Assembly: GCF_002775205.1 (NCBI RefSeq)
Contig: NC_036461.1
Location: 7,539,015-7,603,014 of the forward strand
Length of the DNA: 64,000 bases
Reading direction: 5' to 3'
Origin: Xiphophorus maculatus
Lineage: Eukaryota > Chordata > Actinopteri > Cyprinodontiformes > Poeciliidae
The first letter of the stretch is position 1. Every line of letters begins with the position of its first letter. The notes beneath the pieces were generated by a model that saw only the letters and a program-made list of their open reading frames with translations, had not been told where the DNA came from and did not search any database. The position numbers and the translations under genes were made by a program. This document shows, one piece after another, positions 39,201 to 54,200 of the stretch.

Positions 39201-42200
39201 ATTGTGTTAAATGGAGAGACATATTTTCATGTGTGTTAGACCACACAATCATGGGGAAGACTTCTAACTAAATCATCCACACCACTCTTAAGGAGGGTAT
39301 GCACCAAAATGTCATGTCAAATGAAGAAGACGGTTCTTCACAGAGTTCCAAGCAAATTAATAGAAAATTAAGTGGAAGGCAGAAGTGCGGTATCAAAAGG
39401 TGCACCAACAACAGGGACAACCACAGCCTTGAGGGGATTGTCTAGTAAAATCCATTCCAGACGAGACACCGCACACAGACAAAATCTTGACATCTGCTAC
39501 AAATGTGGCATTCTCCTTATCAAGCTTCTCCTGCACCAGTGTCAGTGTCAGAGGTGTCTTACCTATGATAAGGAGAAAAGGAAGTAGACTGTTATGCAAT
39601 TGTCTAGAGCCCTGCCTTCAGATGAAAGCAAAATCTGCATTTCATTTGGAAATCAAGGTTCCAGGCTCTGGAGGACTAGTGGAAAGGCATAAAATCTACA
39701 TTACTTGAAGTCAAGTGTGAGGTTTTCAGTCAGTAATGCTTTGGGGTGCCATGTCTACTGCTGGTGTTGGCTGACTGTGTTTTCTGAAGTCCACAGTCAA
39801 AGCAGCCTTATACCAGAAAATTCTAGAGTAGTCAGACTTGACACTTGCTCACACTGCTAAAGGTGCTGGTTTAATAACCTGTTCTTGATTGGTCAGCAAA
39901 CTGAACTTAAACCCCATGGAGAACCTATGATGTATTGTCAAAAGGAAGATGAGAGACACCAGACCCAACAAGGCAGATGACCTGAAGCTATCAAAGCAAT
40001 CTAGACTTTCATTGTACCTATGCATTGACACAGGCCGATTGCCCCTATGCCAAGGTACATTGATGCAATAATTTATACAAGAGGAGGCCCAACCAAGTAT
40101 TGAGTGCATAGAAATGTAAACAATTTTCAGAAGCCTGATATTTGTGCTTAAAACATCAATTTTGATTGGTCTAATGTGATATTCTATTTTTCTAAGACAC
40201 AGAATTTTGGCTTTTCCTAACTGTAGCCATAATCATTAAAACTGCAAAACATAAAAGCGTAAAGTCTTTTACTCTGTGTGATGAAGCTCTATCTGTTGAG
40301 AGAACTTAATCTTTAACTTACCAAGGAGACTTTAAACCTTTAAAGCAAAGCGTATTTTGGTACAAAGGAATGGACCAAAATCCCTGCTAAGATGTGAGCA
40401 AGCCTGGTGAAGTGAAAAAGAAACTGCCTCAGTATTTGGTGGACCTAATAATGAGGGTTGAGAGTATAATTTAGTTCCACCAATTTCAAATATTTCTTGT
40501 GGTGAGGAAGCATTTGTAATAACCAGTAACGGTGGCTTTCTGGAGTGTATTCTGTATTTGTTGGAAGGTTGGTTGGCTTTTACTGATCCATAGCGTCCAC
40601 CGGCTTGTGGCAGAGAGTCTTTCTGCCATTCTTCCAGCACCAGGCACCACCACTCAGGCATGACAATAAAATGCAGAGCATGAAATTAACTGTGCCTGCT
40701 GTTGGAAAAATCAGCACCCTCCATCTTTCTGTGCCCTCTTGCTTCTTTGCTTCCCAGACAGTTTCCCCTGAACCCCACATACTGGCTGTTCTCAGGATAT
40801 TACGATGAGAAAGCTGCATCATAGCTACACTGCGACGGCTCAGAGACATAACAAACGGCTTTAAAATTTCTCTCGATTTGCCATGTTTCTGGCGGGCTTT
40901 GTTAAAATAAATGTATTTTTAATATCATCTGGAGCTGCAGAGCATGTGTATTAACTGCAGGAGGACTCTTTGAGAGTTGCTTTGCCTGGATAATACTTGT
41001 AGCCAAGGCCTTATTGACCGTACAGGCTTAAATCTCAGCACAAACACTGCACAGCCTCTCCCCTCCCCAGTGACAGGCGGAGAGATGAGCCCCAGTGAAC
41101 TGAGTAACGAGCTAATCATGAGCATCCCAGTAATAAATAGGTCTTGTTCATAGTCCACTAATCCCAGTCATTTAGTCGTGGTGAGGCTGCAGAAATCAAT
41201 TACTTCAGCTGGAGCTTGCTCTCTGCTTTCCAGCTGCACACATGTCCACCCCTCTGACTCTTGAGACAAAGAGTTACATTCTTAATGTGTTTCCAGATTT
41301 ATTTGTTATATAGTAAATTCATACTGTTGTATTTTTGCTCCTTACATCTTATAATATCAGGTTCCTATTTTTCTATCTACCCTTTAATATTTAGACTAAT
41401 TTGAGGTTTATTTTATAGTTAAGATGAGTTTATTGAACACATCGCTGTAGTGAGGATGTGTTTCGAACTGATTTGCCCAGTGTGTTCCGTCTCTTGACTT
41501 TACCCTTCAACACTATCAAAGTGCACAAAGCAAGGAGGAGGGGCGTGCACTCCTAGAAAACAATTTGCCATCTGTGCTTAATGGCATCTGAAGACCATCC
41601 ACCGTCAGGCTCCACAGGGAGCTGGCCTCAAGGTCCCCATGTTTGAACAAAAACAGAATAAACACAGACAAAAAACCCCCCCAAAAAACAAGATCCAGTC
41701 TTCTATCACTTTCTGTGGAAATCTGTAGATGAATCAGGAGAAGAGTTAAAACTATTTTTCCTTGGCAAGCTGAAGAGCTGAATCCCATGGATATCAATTA
41801 ATCAAGCGGTTGCAGACTTCCTGCTTTAGAGATTTTTTGTTTATTGCTTATAATCAAAATTATACTTTGATTAAAGGATCTGAGGCTTTTAAAGGTACCA
41901 GTTTTTGGGGATTTCATTCTTTGTTTTCATCCTCTTTTGCCTCAGCCTCGTATCCATCTCACCATCAGACTCCTGCAGCTGATTCTTTCCTTCAAATCAC
42001 CATCTGAGTGCAGAGAATGAGTGTGGAAACACTGTGAGGCATTCTGCACCAACCCATGTCTCTCACAAATTAACCCTTATGTCTCAATCGCTAATAGTCC
42101 GTTTTATTCGATTGCGCATGTGTTGAGGTGGTGGGCGGCGGTGGGTGCCAGCCTATCCCCGAGCAGCGTTCCCCCTCTGGCTTTCAGGGAGCTGCATCGC

Positions 42201-45200
42201 CATGGTGATGTCATGCTCAAGCCGAGCGCCCGCCTACATCCAACAAAGCTGACTGATTACTGGAGGAGAGGAGAGGAGAGGAAGAGCAGCGATCGATCTG
42301 ATGATCGAACCACGAGTCGACGTCACTTTGGGTCTGATCAGCTTCCAGGATGCATTTTCAGTCACAAGCTTTTAAAGTTTGCCCCTTAAAGGCTGTTGAT
42401 CAGACTGACATGATGATGACATAACCTTCTGTGAACAAGTAATCATGATAACAAGCTGCGAGGTTCATACAGTTTAATTTAATCTCATCTGCAACATTTT
42501 CCAGAGTTGCAGTAAAGATTTAACTGAAAGCTCACAATATGGTTCCAGAACCAAAAGGCCTTCTGATAGAGGCCTTTACACAGATTAAAAGAAAGAACAA
42601 AGCCTATAGGATTTTTTATTTTATTTTTTATCTTAAGTCCATTAAGTGCACTTTTTACTTTACTTTTAAACCTTGATAAATGTTATTTTTATTTGTTTAT
42701 TTGTTTGGCCATTTTTCCTGTTAAAATATGAAGTATAAATACATGTTTAAGTTATTTTTGGTGATTGTAATAGCAGGACAGTTTGTTTATTTCTAATCTT
42801 CTGAACACTTAAAAAATTCAGTTTATTGTTTTCCCTTGATCAATTTTGTACTTTTTACAGTTTTTGAGACCTGACTCAAAGGACATAACAAAATGGGAGA
42901 CACATCACATAAGAGTTTATGACATATTAATTTAACACAAACTTGGAGTAAAATGAAAGTTTCTTACATGAAATATGAAATCAGTAGTGTATGGTGTTCA
43001 GGAAGTGCTGTAATGGGCAATAATAATATTCTACAAAGCAAAAGCAGGAGCCCAGATACAAGTTAGTTAGCAACAGGTATTTAAACAATGGAGGGCCTTA
43101 CCAGATTGTTGTAAAGAAAAGATAAATGCCCATTCTGACTACAAGGTCGGTAACTCATGCAATGATCCCTGATGGGGAATAAAAAAAATGTGTGTATTTT
43201 GTTGTGATTAAGCAGGATTTGAAACACATTATGTACTTTTTTTGTAAAATGAAGATAAATGAGATAACATTTTTCCATCCTTCAGATTTGTTGTTGGAAG
43301 TTTTCTGTTGTAATTATCACATTATATTTTAGTTGTTTAAGTATATGTTTAGTAAGAAAACTGAATCATTTACTGCCAAAGTTTGCAATGAGATTTTATT
43401 CAGAATATAAAATATAAAAAACTCAAACATGTACAATCTTTTGCAATCATAAATTAAGAATATTTTTTCTCTTGAAATAAAAATTACTTTCAAAAAATGC
43501 TTCTTAGATGTACTTGTAGAATCTTTATTTTCTTAATTTTTAAAATGTTTTAGGGTTAAAACTAAAACTCACCGTCCATTTGTCTTTTTAGAAACATTAT
43601 TTATTCCAGCCACTGCTTTTGGTGTTGAAGGAGTGGTCCATACACCCCAGTGTGAGAAGGTGGCGCTGCTGTAGCAAAATGCATTTCTGAGCAGAAAAGG
43701 CTCATCTGGTAATCTCTGGTGACTTGTTTCTGTCATTGCGCTGTCATCATCGGCCAGATGACACTAGTGTCAAACGCTCCTGAGGGAGTCAGCTGTGTGT
43801 GCGAGTGTATGGGGTGGGGGTTACCAGGGTTAAGGGGAGCTAATTTCACGCCTTTTTATTTGCACGGGTCTCAGGAGACAAACTCTCTATAAGCATTATC
43901 ACTTCCAGCTGGTTCAAATGGGACAGACGAAACGAGACCAGCACACAGTCTTTGTGTTTGTCCCTCTACTGTCTCAATGTGACGATGCCTTCCAGCACAA
44001 AGCTGGATACATTAAGAAACTATTATCATTTTCCTATTTGTGGAGGAAGGAAGGTTTTAGACACAATTTTGAACCTCTGTGCTGCAGATTCTCAGATTTC
44101 ATCCGATCTTGAGTCATGAGCCATTCATAACTGCTTGCATGTTTTTGAGACTGATTAAAAAATATTATCATGTGTTTTGCACAATAATCTGATTTTATCC
44201 TGATACTCCATCTCCTGTAGGTGCACCGACGATCAGCAGAGCGCCTTCGAGACTTGTGTTGCGTCAACCGGGGCACCTTCATCAAAGTAGGCCAACACCT
44301 TGGTGCTTTGGACTATCTGCTGCCTGAGGAGTACACCTCCACCCTGAAGGTTCTCCACAGCAGAGCTCCTCAGAGCACCATGGAGGAGATTCGGCAGGTC
44401 ATCAGAGAAGATCTTGGAAAGGAGGTACATGTGATTTAACATTACCTGCAACTCCAAATAATGACAGATTTTAGGTTAATTTGAAGGTTAATCTGAAGTA
44501 CTTATACAATGAAACAAAGGTTTTACATTTAGCTATCATTGATCGTTTGGTTGAGAACAAAATGTTATATTTTCAGAAATTGCTAATTTTGATGTACGGT
44601 GATGAGACGTGAAATTACAGAAGAAACATGCCCACAGCATCACCAATCCTCCTCCATGCTCAATAGGCATGAAGAGCTTCACCTAATCTTATTGTTTCAT
44701 GCCAGTCCAACCAGCAGTGTTTGCATCTGAAACACTCAGTCTTAATTTTATATGACCTAAGTCTGAGTAGAGTTTCGCAAACTCAGATGCTTATGATTGT
44801 GATGGCAGGAAAGAAAAGGTGTTTTTTCTGGCATACCTTCCAAACAACCTGTGGATAGATAGCATCCAGTGGTACTTAAAGAGACTTGGTGATTCAAGTC
44901 TGGTGAATCACCACCAGACTTGAATCACCAAGTCTGGTGGTGGTGGATCATGATTTGATCTTAGGATATTTTTTACATCCTTATCACCTGTTCTCTGTAG
45001 ATTGACAGTGTCCAGCCTTGTGTGTCACAGTATCTGTTGCTCTAAACTTTTTAATTGCTGCCCTGAGTAGATGTGGGCATGATTAGGGCCACAGTGTGTA
45101 GTATTTTTGAGATTCATGATGGTTCACACACATATCTGACTTAATTTAGTCGCAGCCTCTCTGCTCCATCCTATTTTAAAAACTAGCTAATAGAAATACT

Positions 45201-48200
45201 TCATGCTTCCGACTAAGTCCTAAATACGCTGATCAACTGGTAATGAAAAAAGTAACACCAGTTACATTTATTTTATAGGAATGCTTAGGTGTGTCTTTGT
45301 TTGTGATAGTAGAGGTTTTTTTCCCCCACATTGAATAAATGTTCTTCAATTAAAGGTTTTTATTATTATATCTTTTTCATGATGTCAAGCACAGATAAAT
45401 CTGCTGGTTACCAGTATTGGGATGGAATATGTTTGTATTTTATTATGTGCACAACAGTAGTTGTCTGTTCTGCCATGGAAATAGAGCATTAATTGTTCCC
45501 ACATCTGTACCACAATCGGCTCAGTTTGGATGCAGCGCAAAGTCTGGCGTGATATGAAGTCCCACAGCCGATTGAAATACACACCTTTTGATGAAAGCTG
45601 TACTAATTAAACAGATTTGAATCCTGAATGATTCAACTCCTATCTGTCACCTAAAGTCTCTGCTCTGTGGGAGACACGACGACTGTGGCGTTTGATCGGA
45701 GTTGTCAGACATGTTTAACATTAGCAAAATAATTTGTCACAAACAGTTTTTCAGACCAAATGAAACATATTTGTTGAACTGTACAGGCATCTCAGTGTTT
45801 GTTTTTTTCAATGGCATTGTATTTGCAAGATTAGAGGAAAAAAGGTGTTTTCATGAACATTGCTTCTATACTAGTGGTGTAAATTGAAGTGGAAAAGACA
45901 TTGAACATTTTACGGAAATCTTTGATTTTTATGCGACGTTCAGGAGCCTGTATACATTTCTGTATACCAATCCAGTTTGTTATAGTATTGTAAAATACGG
46001 GAATTTTCTCATTGTGAAAGCAGCTTGGATTGACAGTTAAGTGTAGAAAGTACAGGTTCAAATACAAATAACAGCAGTTGAAGCAAAGTGAGATTTGCCT
46101 TAACAAAAGAGTACAAAGAGCATTTTATTCTCTGTGAAAAGAAAGTATGTCTTTGAGCTCCCAATTTTCCCTTAATGCACTTACATCTGCACTTTTTGGC
46201 ATGTGGGGCTCCTTTCTGACGAGCTCTGATTTGATGTTAAATGTGCACTTGTCTGCACATGTGCACTGTGTGGATTGTGGGGAAAGAGAGGGCAAATAAA
46301 CCAGAACTGGACCAGGCTGACATTGTGTCCTTGTTTGGTTTTATAAGCTGAAAAAGCTGTTACAGCTGTTGGCACAGAGTGCAATGTTTGCTCTCAAACT
46401 GGTTGTTATGACAGCCTTTTAGAGCCTGCAGGAGGCCAGGCAATTATTCTGTTATACTCTGATACACAGGTCCTCTCCTAACACACACTCCCCTCAGTTG
46501 TGTGGTAAAGAAGTGGACTTATTGTTCTCATTGTTTTGATGCACTAAATCAGCAGCCTCAGTCAAGTTGCATAAAACCATCAAGTTTGGACTGAACTTTA
46601 TTCTGTTGCTAAATATATCTAGTTATTTCAATCTTTTCCATTGGATCAGAAGGAATACATTCTGCAGGTAAAAGGTCAGAACAACACATTTCAGCCTGCA
46701 CATGTTGATCATATCTTCATTCTTTGTATTTTGTTGTTGGATCACTTTTGGTATGAACTTTCACAGTTTTACAGTTTCAGGCTTACAACGATTCAAGTAG
46801 GTTTTGGAATAGATAAGGCAAAACATATTTTACTGCTGAAAGTGGCTACTGTTTCCATCAAAGGGTGTAAGAGTAGAATAGAAATACCCCTTATTGTTCA
46901 GAATACAGAATTACATGAGGACAAAGTTTCAACATAAATACTGTGCAGTTATTAAATATAGCATTGTCTGATCTAAGCCAATGTCTGTTAGTTAATATAA
47001 AAAGAATGTACAAAATCTGTATTTGAGCATAAAAGAACAACAACAGACTATTACAAAAAGTGACGATAAAAACTGTGTAACAACTGAGATGTCCAGACAC
47101 CAGAATAAATTTTATTTAAAATGAGAATATAACTGCCAAATAACTGCAAATACCAGCATGTATGCAAACATTTACTGAGTAAGTTGGAAGCAGGGATGCG
47201 GTTACAGATTCTGACAGCTACTGGGAGGAAGGATCTATGATTCATACCATACAGTAGTGTATGTAGGATACAGCAGTCTGTCACTAAATGTACTCTCTAG
47301 CTTTGAAACAGCTTCATTCAGCTGGTTTGAATTTTTACATTGACATATGTAAGAACATACAGTATATAGTTAATTTTTTAGACTACAAAATCAATTGTGT
47401 CATTTGGAAAAAAATATCCAGAAGAAACTTTTATCCAGTCTACAAACATTATGCTTGATTTTTCAGGGCAGTGCAATTTCAAAAAAATAACATTTTGAGT
47501 GAACAGGATTTAATGGGAAAATTAGATTTTATATTTTAAAACATATTTTTGCTAAACTTGATGGCCCGGTTATACATATAAATTTTATATAGTTTCATTT
47601 TTATGCAGTTGTTCTCTATGGTGACTGCACTCACATCCAGTTAATTAAAAAACACATTATTTGAGATTTTTATTTTTTACAGGGTAGGAAGCAGCTCCAA
47701 CTTGCAGGCTAATTATTAGCACCACTTGATTTTCAAACCATGTTTACAGCAGTGCACCTGCAGCATCTCCAACATTCAGAGGAACTTTTGTAAAGCTCTC
47801 AGAGGGGGGAAAAAAAGCACAAATTATAAGTTTAATCTTATATTTTATATCTGTACAGTTATTCAGAGTCATCCTCTAATGTACAACCAATACATATTAT
47901 TTTTCTCAGGCTTTTTACAAAAGGTGCTCATTGGGTTTGATTTCTACTGCTTTCTGCGTGGGGCGTCATTATCCCTGAAAAGGCAATGATACAACTCTTG
48001 TATGTGGAAAGCAGGGGGAATGGGATGAATCAGTCCTCTTCCCTCCTGAAGTGGCTGGGAAAGAAGCGATGCTGATGAGCTGTACCAGGCGGCTCCGGAG
48101 CTGAAGCGGCCGCCGCTCCAGCATCATTTCCGTTTCACTGCACATGCTTCTTTTTTACAACATGGCCTTTTTGTCATGTAGAAGGATCGAGTGGAGCGTA

Positions 48201-51200
48201 GAGCTACCGTGCTGTTTCCAGCACCATTTGTGGCGACATATGCATTCCCACTGTGCACAGATCTGGCTGCAGCGAATCTGCTGAAAAGCCTGCTCTGCAC
48301 AATATGTTGTTTTACCAAACTGAGTCCAGGACGAATGTCACACTTAGCTGGTACTAAAGGCGTGACTCGGGAGGACATGATGGCAACATGGCTGTTCAGG
48401 TTGGGCAGTGTGGGTGTGGGGACATCTGCGGACGTGGCTTTTTCAGGAAGTGGAAGTGGAATGTCGTACTCAAGCTGATAAAATCCCAAATGAGCCAAAG
48501 AATTTAAACAAAAAAACATGAGGGGGAGGATTATTGTGGAGGCACACTGGTCGTACTGGAAAACTCTGTTTTGCTATCAGTGTTTATAATTGTTTATGTG
48601 ATGTTATTTGGATGAGATGGACAAATCAAAGCATTAAACAAAAAAGCATGATGTATCACAGAGATGTATTGTAAAACTCAATGCGATGCAGAATGATGCA
48701 GAACAGCCTGATTGAACTGATTAATTGCCCATTGGTAAAAAGATATTATTTATTTATTTTAATCTAATCTAAGCAAGTTCAAGAAGTTCTCTGAAATATG
48801 TTACTTACCAACAATCCATCTTTGCCATTGTTACCCTGAGGAAGCACAGGGTGACAGTGGGGAGAAGAAATCTCACTGAACAAGAACTATGGATTTAGAA
48901 AGTAATAAAATCCAGAAAAAAAAATCAAGATTACATAGCCTCTCGTACTTTTTTAGGAATGAAAAAAATGAATATACAGAGATGAGAACAGCAATAATTG
49001 TGTTCACTATTTGGCCTAGCTAAATAGAGAATCTGTAATCCAGGTGCAGATGCAAATAAAAGAGAAAGAAGACAAGCTAATGGCAGTGGATAATTGCTTT
49101 GTCCAGGAAAAAGTCAAAACTATATACAGAAGCCCTGGACCAGGTCGTGTGTTGTGAAAAGAAAAACTGAGAGAATAAAAACAACTTATTACAGCAGTAG
49201 ATCTGTCAGTCACTTTGTTCAAGAAATTGTAACCGGCCACTAAAGTTCTATCAGTGATCCTATCCAAGAGAGAAGCAAAGCTAATCCCAGAACTGATCTC
49301 AAACTATTTGGAGGTGCTTTAGTATGGGTGGAAGATAGAAAAAAGGTTTAGTCTAAAAATATTACCAACAGATACTTTTAATTAAAGAAAGGTATGGTAG
49401 TCTTAATGAGTCCTTACAGCGTAAGCAAGTATTGTTTAAGTAAAAAAAGTTCTGCACTTAGCAATATACAGTATGTAGGTGATAGATTAAATGCTATTTG
49501 GATAAAAGTGATCTTTATTAATTCGGACACCAGAAGCTTTTTTTAATGACAAGCACCTGCAATGGACAGCAAAGAGTCCACTTATGAAGAGGATTGCCAG
49601 GTTTTCTTCCCCCTGTGGGAGCAAGAAGATGGAGACTGCAGATGGAAGATGCCAACATCGTGATGAGTTCAGTGACTGATGAAATGTGGTAGAAAGTAAA
49701 GCATCCAGGCTTCTGACTCCAGGGGGATAAACTCTGGTTCAGTACAGATGGATGCCAATCACTTTGGAAGTGGAAACAATAATAACTATTTGTTGTGATG
49801 AGGAAATAAGTGTGGTTATACTTTTTGTAGACATAAGAGATATCCTCTTATAACTTTTCAAGACAACCTGGTTGGTCCATTTTTTATTGTCCTGTCATGA
49901 CTTTAACATTTAACATGCCGTCTAATGCCTGTAGAGTCTGAAATAGAGATGTTTTTTTTTTTTTCTGAATATTGTATTTTAGAAGCTTTCTTTAATGTTT
50001 AATATGCAAAATTTTACATTTATTAGATTATTTGGCTGTTTTTTATATATATCCAATGCAGGCCAAGAAAGGGGTGTATGTATATATTTTTTCATATGGC
50101 TTTGAGGTTTGCATTAAGATCCCTTGAAAGGGCCGTTAGTTTTTCAACTTCTGCAAAGCAATCTCTCTTTCCTGCTTCTTTCTTTTTCTTCTCTTCGCTC
50201 TGTAATGATTTATGTATTTTCAGCCAGCTGGGGCTGTGGCTCACTGCCAGCAGCCAAACTGGCCACCTTTCCGCTGTGACACAGACACCAATGTGTTTCC
50301 ATCCAACTGCGAGGCCTCAGGGGCCATTTTATTTGTGCCATAACTCATTTCAGGGAACGTATGTCACTGAGGGTCTGCCCTGTGGGAGCAGGGCCCAATC
50401 GCATGCATTACCATGTTTATTAACTCCACAGCTGAATTGAACATGAGCATTGACTGCATGGCATAGAGCTCCAAACATTCATAGTATTCCCTCCTCTCTT
50501 AGATCATGTTGATCCGAGTTTCTGTTTGGATTTTGTTGGGATTTCTCAGAGCTCAGGCTGCTGCTTAAATTGATGGGCTCATCTGAGAAATTACACGTTT
50601 CCTTAACCCATGAAAGTACTTTTGGCATGTCAGATCCCACTGGATTGTTGTTGTCGTCCTGTGTAGACACTGGTGGGTGCGGACAATTTCATTCCATTTA
50701 GCATATTTGCATAATGAATAGCTCAGCTGAGGCCGCACAGCAGCTCATGCTGGATGTATAATTTAATATCTGGTGGCATCTTCTGCAGGGCTCATGTTCT
50801 GTCTGTACCTGATGGGCCAACATCATGTTCAAATTAGCCTCTTTTCACGTTACACAAACAGCAGGGGATGTTTCCCACTTATGGACTGGTTTGAGTTGGA
50901 CACAATATGATGGTAGTTCTAAGAATACAACACAGGTTCCTGGAGGAGATGGAGAGGAATGAGACCTGAATGAATAACCTCTTATGCCTCATAACGGTTA
51001 GTTTGATGGCTTCTGGAGGTGTAACTATTCCTGGTGTTTTAACAAAAGGTACTAATTATTTTCTTTTTTCCTACATACTCAAGTATGGGGAAAAATGTTA
51101 GTCAGTTATTTTTGTTAACATAGAAATTATGTAACAAATGATTTGAGTTTGGAAAAACAGTGCATTTATTGGTTTGGAGAACAGTGATTTGCCTTGACAT

Positions 51201-54200
51201 TACATGTGCTTTGGTACTTTCAGCTTTGACCCTTCTTTTACAATAACTAACAATGCATTTCATAAGTCTTTTTGTGACTCCACCAATTCTCTCAAAGGTA
51301 AATGCAAATGATAGTCCTGCAAGCTAATTTTGAAGAAAAAAAAAAAAAAAACATGAGGATTAACAGTTCCTCCAGTTCAGTCCTAGGAGAAGATAATCTG
51401 CTATTTAGAATTTGAAATGTTGTTTCAAAGTTCAAGTGTTTGTTTAAATATGTCTTCAGGATGCATTTCACTCTTAAAGTTGTTGTGTATAACAACAGTG
51501 TCAGCAAGGAGCTGCTGCAGCACTGAGGGAAAAGTATTTTCTTGAGGCGGTATGTTGCTTTTTCCTTTAACGGAACAGATTTGTCTCCATGAAGCAGGGC
51601 AGCCTCAGGGCGATTCTTAGATTCCCAAGTACACAATAAGTCGTTTCTAATAACTGAAGGTCCCTCGGGAAGTCTGTTTAACCTTCAAACCCACACACTA
51701 ATTACTGTGTGTGTTCTGGGAGTCCACGGAGAGCAGTGGCAGCTAATGAGGGACCACCTATGCTCTGAGGACAAACTGGGGGCTGAATGCTGTGATAGAG
51801 ACATGCTGGTGGGCTGAGGAGATCAGGCTGCAGCTTGGATCTGTGTACTCATGGTTCCTTTTCTGGATATTCATATGGTTGATGTTTTTTGTCAAAAGAC
51901 GTCTTGCAACATGAAATACACCTGTTTGCAACCTTTAACTACATAAGTAAAAAACTGAGGGATGGATGGGACAACATATTGTCATTGTGGTATACACAAG
52001 ACACGGGTAGTTAATCTTGTTTTATAAACACAAATTAACAACCCTACTTGTCTTCAAATACACAATCATACTTATCATGTTTCATGTATAATTAGTGGCA
52101 CCCAGTTGCAAATACTCCAAGGAGAAAAATCTAAGGTGCATAAATTAGCAATGTAAATTAGATTTTTACCTGCATTTATAACTCTTTACATATGACATAT
52201 GACCAGACAATGAGTTGCAATTTTCTCCCTCTCTTTGTCTGTTCTCCCGCAGCTGTCTGAGTTATTTGTTTCATTCGAGGAGAATCCTCAGGGCGCAGCC
52301 TCTTTAGCACAGGTCCACAAAGCTGTCCTGCATGATGGGAGGACGGTAGCTGTCAAGGTCCAGCACCCCAAAGTCCAACGACAAAGCTCTAAGGATATAA
52401 TGGTGATTGAGGTGAGTTTGAGTTGGTGGGATTTTTTGTTTTGTCACTCTTTGAACCGTAGAGCCATACATCCTCTATCTATATCAGCTCCATCATGTTT
52501 AGGTTCATATTATAAAGGGCTGGAATCGATGGACCACAACGGGTAAAATAGTCATCCATCACCACACACACACACGCCGACACACCTATGGGCAATTTAG
52601 AGTTGGATGCAAGTTTATGGGGAACCTGGACAAGACCAAACTATGCATTGTGTGAGCACACCAACTTCAGACTGGAGCAACTGCACAGAGCAATGCTAGG
52701 GATGTTTCTTTCACAGAATCATTTCCAGCACTTTGCTAAACACTTCCTACTGGTTTATTATCCTCGGACTTTTTTTTGTGATGTTACAGTTTGAAATACT
52801 CCAGTTTTTAATCTTAAGTTATACAACAGGTGTAATTTTAATTTTGCTTGAAGACATGACATCCTAACCAAGCCACTCAGGGACCATGTCACAGTGTTTT
52901 ATGCTATTTATTCTGAAAAATAATAGTAAAATCAACTAAAATGTGTGAAAATATTTAACTGAAACTTTAAAGTTTTCAAAGCTCTTTTTAGGAACTCAGT
53001 CTCAGACTAGGAAAATTTGAATATTTTAGTGTTTATATTCTAAGATACAAAAAACACAATTACAACTCCCAAAGATGGTGTTTTGTTAAACAATACAGCT
53101 TCTTCATGTGGTGCTGATGCTTTTCAGGATACAACTAATAAAAATCCAGGGATTATAACAAGTATACTTGTTATAATCCTGTATACTAAAGTACAGCTTT
53201 GTGTCATCTACATAGATGGTCAACATTTCTAAAACCAAATTTTTGCTGTAAAAGTTTCTGGGTCTTTGTTTTACATTGAAGGTGCTGATAAAGGCAGTGA
53301 ACTGGCTCTTTCCAGACTTTGCCTTCATGTGGTTGGTGGAGGAAGCCAAGAAGAACATGCCACTGGAGCTAGACTTCCTAAATGAGGGTCACAATGCTGA
53401 AAAGGTGGCCAAAATGTTGTCCCACTTCCCTTTTCTCAAGGTACACACATTTTAATATTATTTACCTCCATAGCTTTGTTTTATAGCCTGAAATTGAGTA
53501 AACCTAGAGCACACTTCTTTTATTCCACAGCTGTATGTCTCTAATTAAAGTCGGGGTATTTAAAACATTCCTTTCTTTCTTTAATAGAGGTCAGAGTCTT
53601 CCTTTGTGTCAGAGATCTTTCTTTGTGTTGCCTGTCAGCTCCTGTACGTTCAAGCAAAGCTGCATTTGAAGAATCATATTTCCATTACTAGATAGAGTTG
53701 GATTTCATGTCATTATCGTTTGATTTCCTGGTGTCCTTTATCTTTAATATGTTGGTTTGAGAATTTTTATTAGCTTTCTGAATGTGAATTAAGTTCTTCA
53801 TGCTCTGCTGGGTTTTTGTGTTTTTATTTTTTGTTGTTTTATTTCAAGTTGCAACAAATTCCAGAACAGTTTGTTCAATGAGAGAGGTTTCATACATTGT
53901 AATGTTTCCAGACTTTCTGCTCGCACTGAGAGGTTCTGATATTGAAAATATTAAGCTATGAAGAGTTTCTGGAGGATTCCTCCTGCAAACACGTTTTAAG
54001 GTTTCTAAAAAAACAAGGCTATCATCATCCCAATTATGATCTAGAAAAGTTTATAAATTTTTCTACATTGTAGGCAAGTATACTATCTTCTTAGGATGTA
54101 TTCACACCCATCACGTTTGGTTTGCTTTAAACAAACCAGAGTTTGTTTCCTCCTTTGGTCCAGACGTTTTGTGCCAGTGTGAATACACTTGAGGAAACCA

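Noticed and set aside
44884..44933. MicroRNA precursor
   Set aside because: The stem is exact but short, within a decayed transposon, with no features beyond pairing. Kept only as a structural finding.
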